From Oscillospiraceae bacterium (lineage in GTDB: Bacteria > Bacillota > Clostridia > Saccharofermentanales > Saccharofermentanaceae), in the NCBI GenBank assembly GCA_900176545.1, contig FWXP01000004.1, forward strand, positions 186,001 to 250,000: a stretch of 64,000 nucleotides of DNA, read 5' to 3'. The translations under genes and the position numbers were made by a program. Below the pieces are notes generated by a model, which had not been told where the DNA came from, did no database searches, and saw only the letters and a program-made list of their open reading frames with translations. Below are positions 60,435-64,000 of this stretch, one piece after another (the first letter of the stretch is position 1; the number at the start of each line of letters is the position of its first letter).

Positions 60435-61664
60435 TTACAGCTCGTGGACGATGAATGACTGTGAGATCAAGACGTTGTCACTTGAGTCATAGAATGTCGC
60501 AGTATATTCTCCTTCGATCAGGTAGCTGCCGGTAGGATCCAGAACGCTCCTGTCGCAGTCTGATGCGAAGAGCCAGATGTACGGATTGCCGTATTCCGTA
60601 TATACGACCTCTCCTTCGTGTTCGAGCGTAAAGTAGCACTGTGCCGTATCGAAGTCGCTTGTCCAGATGAGCTCGAACTGTATCGTTTCCGGATTGACAT
60701 ATTCGGGATCGAGACCTGCGATATCGAATTCAAGCTCGACATCTACGATCACGTTCGTAGCAGTGCCGGACCATATCTCGATGTCATCTGCGTCGTAGAA
60801 AGTGAAGGTGTAATCCCCTTCCTCCAGGTAGCACCCGGAAGGATCCGCAGGTGCTCCGGGGTAGGAAGTGGAATAGGACATCAGATAATCTTCCTCTCTT
60901 ACCAATTCTTCTCCGTTATGGGTGACTACGCAGTAGATCCCGCTCCAGTCGATATCGTCGCTGCTGTCTTCGTCGAACCAGATACCGCAGGAGAACCACT
61001 GTGCATTCTGGACCGTGATCTCGGGATCTTCGCTTATAGAGCTAGGGTCCTCTGCGTTCCAGCCGCCGTGAGCTCCGCATTCGCCCAGAGGTATCCTGAA
61101 GTCATATTCCTCGTTGGTAAACTCGTAGACGTATTCGAGTGCCACATCGTAATTGGTGCATAGCCATTCGTCACCTGTCTTCTCGAAAGTGAGATCAATA
61201 GTAAGATCTTCTGTTGCAGCTCCTGCAATGGAGTCTTCAAAATCGCTTATGACAGTTATATCTTCATTGAGTACGGAGCTGTAGTCTGCCATGGTGAACG
61301 CGACTATTACCGACGCACTGCCGTCATCGTTGACGGTCGCGGAAGAGGTATTCACCTCAAAGGATAAGGTATCTGCTATCGCTTTAAGTGATCTGGATTC
61401 GGATGTGCTGTATACGGGGCCGGGCTCGAAGTTGAGGATCCTGCTCCATCTTGCCTGATCCTCTTCGCTGAAGCTGTCGCCTGCAAGATCAGATATATCC
61501 TCAATGTCACGTGCGATCAAAGCATCAGCGCATTGGCCTGCGGCAGTAACCAGAGAGGAGTCAGCTTCTTTGGTTCCCTCTTTATCCTTATCGCATCCCG
61601 TAGAAGAAAATGCCATCGCAGAACAAAGTACGACGGCCAGCATCTTTGTCGAATAATCTCTCAT
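60435..61664 (-). CDS. Hypothetical lipoprotein (divergent paralogue 1)
   Basis: 409 residues from ATG 61664 (GGGAGA upstream); the longer frame to 61712 adds an unlikely hydrophilic start. Lipobox SSTGC. The mature protein has an NTF2-like N-terminal part (about 30-160), then two immunoglobulin-like repeats that each contain a G/D-SYLIEGEYTATFYD or CYLEEGDYTFTFYD element. The gene at 61873 shares this plan. Cell-surface, function unknown. Confidence 0.75.
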   Translation of the reverse strand: MRDYSTKMLAVVLCSAMAFSSTGCDKDKEGTKEADSSLVTAAGQCADALIARDIEDISDLAGDSFSEEDQARWSRILNFEPGPVYSTSESRSLKAIADTLSFEVNTSSATVNDDGSASVIVAFTMADYSSVLNEDITVISDFEDSIAGAATEDLTIDLTFEKTGDEWLCTNYDVALEYVYEFTNEEYDFRIPLGECGAHGGWNAEDPSSISEDPEITVQNAQWFSCGIWFDEDSSDDIDWSGIYCVVTHNGEELVREEDYLMSYSTSYPGAPADPSGCYLEEGDYTFTFYDADDIEIWSGTATNVIVDVELEFDIAGLDPEYVNPETIQFELIWTSDFDTAQCYFTLEHEGEVVYTEYGNPYIWLFASDCDRSVLDPTGSYLIEGEYTATFYDSSDNVLISQSFIVHEL

Positions 61665-61872
61665 ATATATGTCTCCCTTATACCACTGCACATCCCTTGC
61701 AGATACTTCCATACTACATTATCCGGGCGTGGTATATTGAGGCAAAATAATGTGATGTGATCGATTTTGCCACAGGATTGCGGAGTTTTGTTCAGATAAG
61801 ATGCTGTACTCTGTAGATACGATGTAAAGTTTCGGGATAGATCGTATATAGAACATCGGAGGAATCAACTAT

Positions 61873-63504
61873 ATGAACACAAAGAAGGCAGTATCGCTCG
61901 TACTGGCGGTTTCCGTTATGTCGTTGGCTGCAGCATCCTGTGAGGAGACAAAGGTTTACGCTGACGATGAGATAATCGACCTTGCCGCCCAAGGCGCCGA
62001 TTATGTAAGAGCCAGGGAGGTCGCACATCTTGCTTCCATCTCATCGGGATTCTTTCAGGATGATAAGACAGGGTGGGAGGAGAAACTTGATTTTTCCACT
62101 CACAGTGCGCTTTATGACGACGATACGAGAGCTGTGTTCGCCGCTGTGTGTCAGGGCATGGGTTATGATGTTGATGTATCTTCCGTCACTGTAGATGATA
62201 AGGCAGGGAAGGGGAGTATTCTTGTTGAATTCAGTCCTTTGGATTACGATGCGGTCTTTGATAATGGTCCGTGCAATGATGCACAGAGCATTATCGAATC
62301 CTTATCCTCGTGCCCGAGAAAAGATGTTGAGATAGTGTTTACATTCGAGATAGAGGATGGCGAGTGGAAGGTCTCCAATCCTGATGAGATCTTAGAGGAG
62401 ATATACGGATATGTAGATATGGATCTTGAACTCATGCCGGATCTGACCGTATCTGATTACTGGTTCGAATGGGACTGCGCATTTTCGGAGTCTTCTCATC
62501 TTGCGGTCAATACTCCGTTCCTGTCCTGCTACTACATGCCTTATGAGGTCGATGACATTAGCGGGATGTACTACGTGTTAACCAAGGACGGTGAGGAGTA
62601 CTATAGTGATCTTTGTGATGACGGCAATGTATTTATATCGGCATTAGGCCCCGGTGAACCGTATGCCCCCGATGATCTTAATATGCCTGCAGGTGAGTAT
62701 TCGATAGCTTTCTACGACGGTGCCGACAGGCTCTTATATGAAGATTCCATCACGGTAATAGAAGCTGATGATACGATGCAGATCAATACGATATGGTATG
62801 AAGAGGATGCCTGCTGGGGCGGCTATGCTCTGTACGATGATGCTTCAAGCTTCGCAGTACAGCCTATGAACAGCTGGGGCGATCCGTCCCGTGATCAGTA
62901 TTTTACTATCACATACGACGGTGAGATCATCTATACCGGATACGCGGGTTGGAATGCAGGTTCAATGTACGCCTCTGACGTATCACCCGATAACTGGATT
63001 TGGGATCCGGGTGTATATACTGTTGAGTATCACTACAACGATACTGATGCGGTCCTCCTGACAGCAGTCGTTATCGTTACAGAGAACGGCGTCGGTCCCG
63101 ACGGAACGTTCCTTGGTGCCTTTGAAGGACTTAATGTAACTAACCTTGGCCTTTCCATTAATATGTACGAGGATATGGCAAATGCATTCTGGTATTCGGA
63201 TGATATCGGAACTGCTGCCGAGAACGGTATCCTTACAGATGCAGCTTCTCTTACATACCGCATCCCGGTACAGGAAGACTACGGTACGATAGAATATGTG
63301 ATCACTTATTCGGAAGACGGCTCGGCTGAGGTGCCTTACAATACGGGATTTACCGCTTCTGCCGAAATGCAGACTGACGCTGACGGCAACATGTATTACG
63401 AGTTCTCTTACGACGGGACCGTAGAACCCGGCTACTATGGTATCACCGTAGGCGGAGAACTTCATCCGGAATTCTACGCTTTCAGTATCTGTCACGTACA
63501 GTGA
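61873..63504 (+). CDS. Hypothetical lipoprotein (divergent paralogue 2)
   Basis: 543 residues. Lipobox AAASC (Cys about 24). As in paralogue 1, an N-terminal domain (VSSVTVDDKAGKGSILVEF, VFTFEIEDGEWKVSNPD) is followed by repeats ending in PAGEYSIAFYDGAD and DPGVYTVEYHYND, here with about 130 extra C-terminal residues. Acidic and secreted. The 208-bp gap with paralogue 1 must hold both promoters. Confidence 0.75.
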   Translation: MNTKKAVSLVLAVSVMSLAAASCEETKVYADDEIIDLAAQGADYVRAREVAHLASISSGFFQDDKTGWEEKLDFSTHSALYDDDTRAVFAAVCQGMGYDVDVSSVTVDDKAGKGSILVEFSPLDYDAVFDNGPCNDAQSIIESLSSCPRKDVEIVFTFEIEDGEWKVSNPDEILEEIYGYVDMDLELMPDLTVSDYWFEWDCAFSESSHLAVNTPFLSCYYMPYEVDDISGMYYVLTKDGEEYYSDLCDDGNVFISALGPGEPYAPDDLNMPAGEYSIAFYDGADRLLYEDSITVIEADDTMQINTIWYEEDACWGGYALYDDASSFAVQPMNSWGDPSRDQYFTITYDGEIIYTGYAGWNAGSMYASDVSPDNWIWDPGVYTVEYHYNDTDAVLLTAVVIVTENGVGPDGTFLGAFEGLNVTNLGLSINMYEDMANAFWYSDDIGTAAENGILTDAASLTYRIPVQEDYGTIEYVITYSEDGSAEVPYNTGFTASAEMQTDADGNMYYEFSYDGTVEPGYYGITVGGELHPEFYAFSICHVQ

Positions 63505-63519
63505 TAGCAGGGACATAAG

Positions 63520-63528
63520 TGGTATAAT
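63520..63528 (+). promoter_or_regulatory. Extended -10 promoter element
   Basis: TGGTATAAT, 34 bp before ATG 63562. Confidence 0.45.
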
Positions 63529-63561
63529 ACCCCCTGTGAAAAAGAAAAAAGGGGGATCAGC

Positions 63562-64000
63562 ATGAAGAAAGATATCACTCGAAAGATCACTGCTCTTATT
63601 CTCGCAGCAAGCCTTATGGCATCTCTGGCAGCATGCTCATCTGACGACAGCGATGAGACAGAGGAAGAGGAGACAACAACTACTACTGCGGAAGAGACTA
63701 CTTCCGAGGAGACTTCTGAAGAGACCACGGAAGAGACGACAGCAGAGGAGACAACGGAGGAGACCACAGAGGCTACAGAGCCTACCCGGGTCCTCTACGA
63801 TGCTCCTTCCTGCAGTCAGGAAGAAGATGACAACAGATACAGGGCATTCTTCGAGACCGAATATGCGACTATGGCAGACGATATGTACCTGACAAATAAC
63901 GGCATCGTTCCCGAGTTTACATATTCAGATCTGGATCACGATGGTACCGACGAGCTTCTCATAGGATCTGCCGAAGGTATATTTGCTGTAATTACCGAAG
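63562..64000 (+). CDS. Lipoprotein with Thr/Glu linker (C-terminus beyond window)
   Basis: The first 146 residues are visible. Lipobox LAAC (Cys about 25), a linker of about 45 residues built from repeated E-E-T-T units, and then a domain with YSDLDHDGTDELLIG, the same DxDxDG-hELhIG element as in the lipoprotein at 40224. A paralogue of that gene by layout. GGGGGA precedes the start. Confidence 0.8.
   Translation, partial: MKKDITRKITALILAASLMASLAACSSDDSDETEEEETTTTTAEETTSEETSEETTEETTAEETTEETTEATEPTRVLYDAPSCSQEEDDNRYRAFFETEYATMADDMYLTNNGIVPEFTYSDLDHDGTDELLIGSAEGIFAVITE

Overview
The window looks like a chromosomal segment of a Gram-positive anaerobe of the class Clostridia, probably a gut or rumen member of the Oscillospirales/Ruminococcaceae-like groups. 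Supporting signs are the strong GGAGG-type ribosome binding sites, an ECF-type ThiT thiamine transporter under a TPP riboswitch, lipoproteins with long Thr/Glu-rich linkers, a secreted GH16 glucanase, a dockerin domain, and an IMP dehydrogenase of the 502-residue type known from Tritrichomonas and some anaerobic bacteria. The genus cannot be fixed from sequence alone. No rRNA, tRNA or CRISPR array was recognised.

Layout. 1-3751: a minus-strand MoxR ATPase / DUF58 / transglutaminase operon that runs off the left edge. 3836-7173: an SGNH esterase, a lipoprotein GH16 glycoside hydrolase, and a divergent AraC regulator with direct repeats in the shared promoter. 7184-9254: a repeat-built family of membrane proteins. 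9338-17213: mostly housekeeping genes (serine acetyltransferase-like, Xaa-Pro aminopeptidase, alpha/beta hydrolase, TPP riboswitch-thiT, guaB, greA, lysS). 17214-34900: an accessory region that opens with a tyrosine integrase directly behind lysS. It is more AT-rich in its first part and holds single genes of unrelated origin, gene fragments and long gaps: VanZ-like, GNAT, membrane acyltransferases, DUF4256, an XRE regulator fused to an alarmone-hydrolase-like HD domain, a DUF4143 ATPase, a DUF134-NifX-like fusion, an SDR, a solo dockerin and a DUF2262-like repeat protein.

34904-63500: densely packed, mostly plus-strand genes. Many are small membrane or lipoproteins, with nucleotide- and phosphate-related enzymes between them: two calcineurin-type phosphoesterases, a DHH phosphoesterase, a dCMP deaminase, HAD proteins and a P-loop kinase. 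There are also intramembrane proteases (PrsW with zinc ribbons, CPBP), acyltransferases, PanE, two methyltransferases and a pair of zinc-ribbon membrane proteins. The region ends with divergent paralogous lipoproteins and, at the right edge, the start of a Thr/Glu-linker lipoprotein related to the one at 40224.

The most interesting points are the XRE-alarmone hydrolase fusion with its two small upstream genes, the trichomonad-type IMPDH, a four-copy membrane module array, a PAP2-fold protein without its catalytic histidines, a stand-alone secreted dockerin with paired cysteines, and recurrent extended -10 promoters (TGnTATAAT) in the short gaps, some lying over the stop codon of the preceding gene. 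Family names come from motif recognition by eye; no database search was run.
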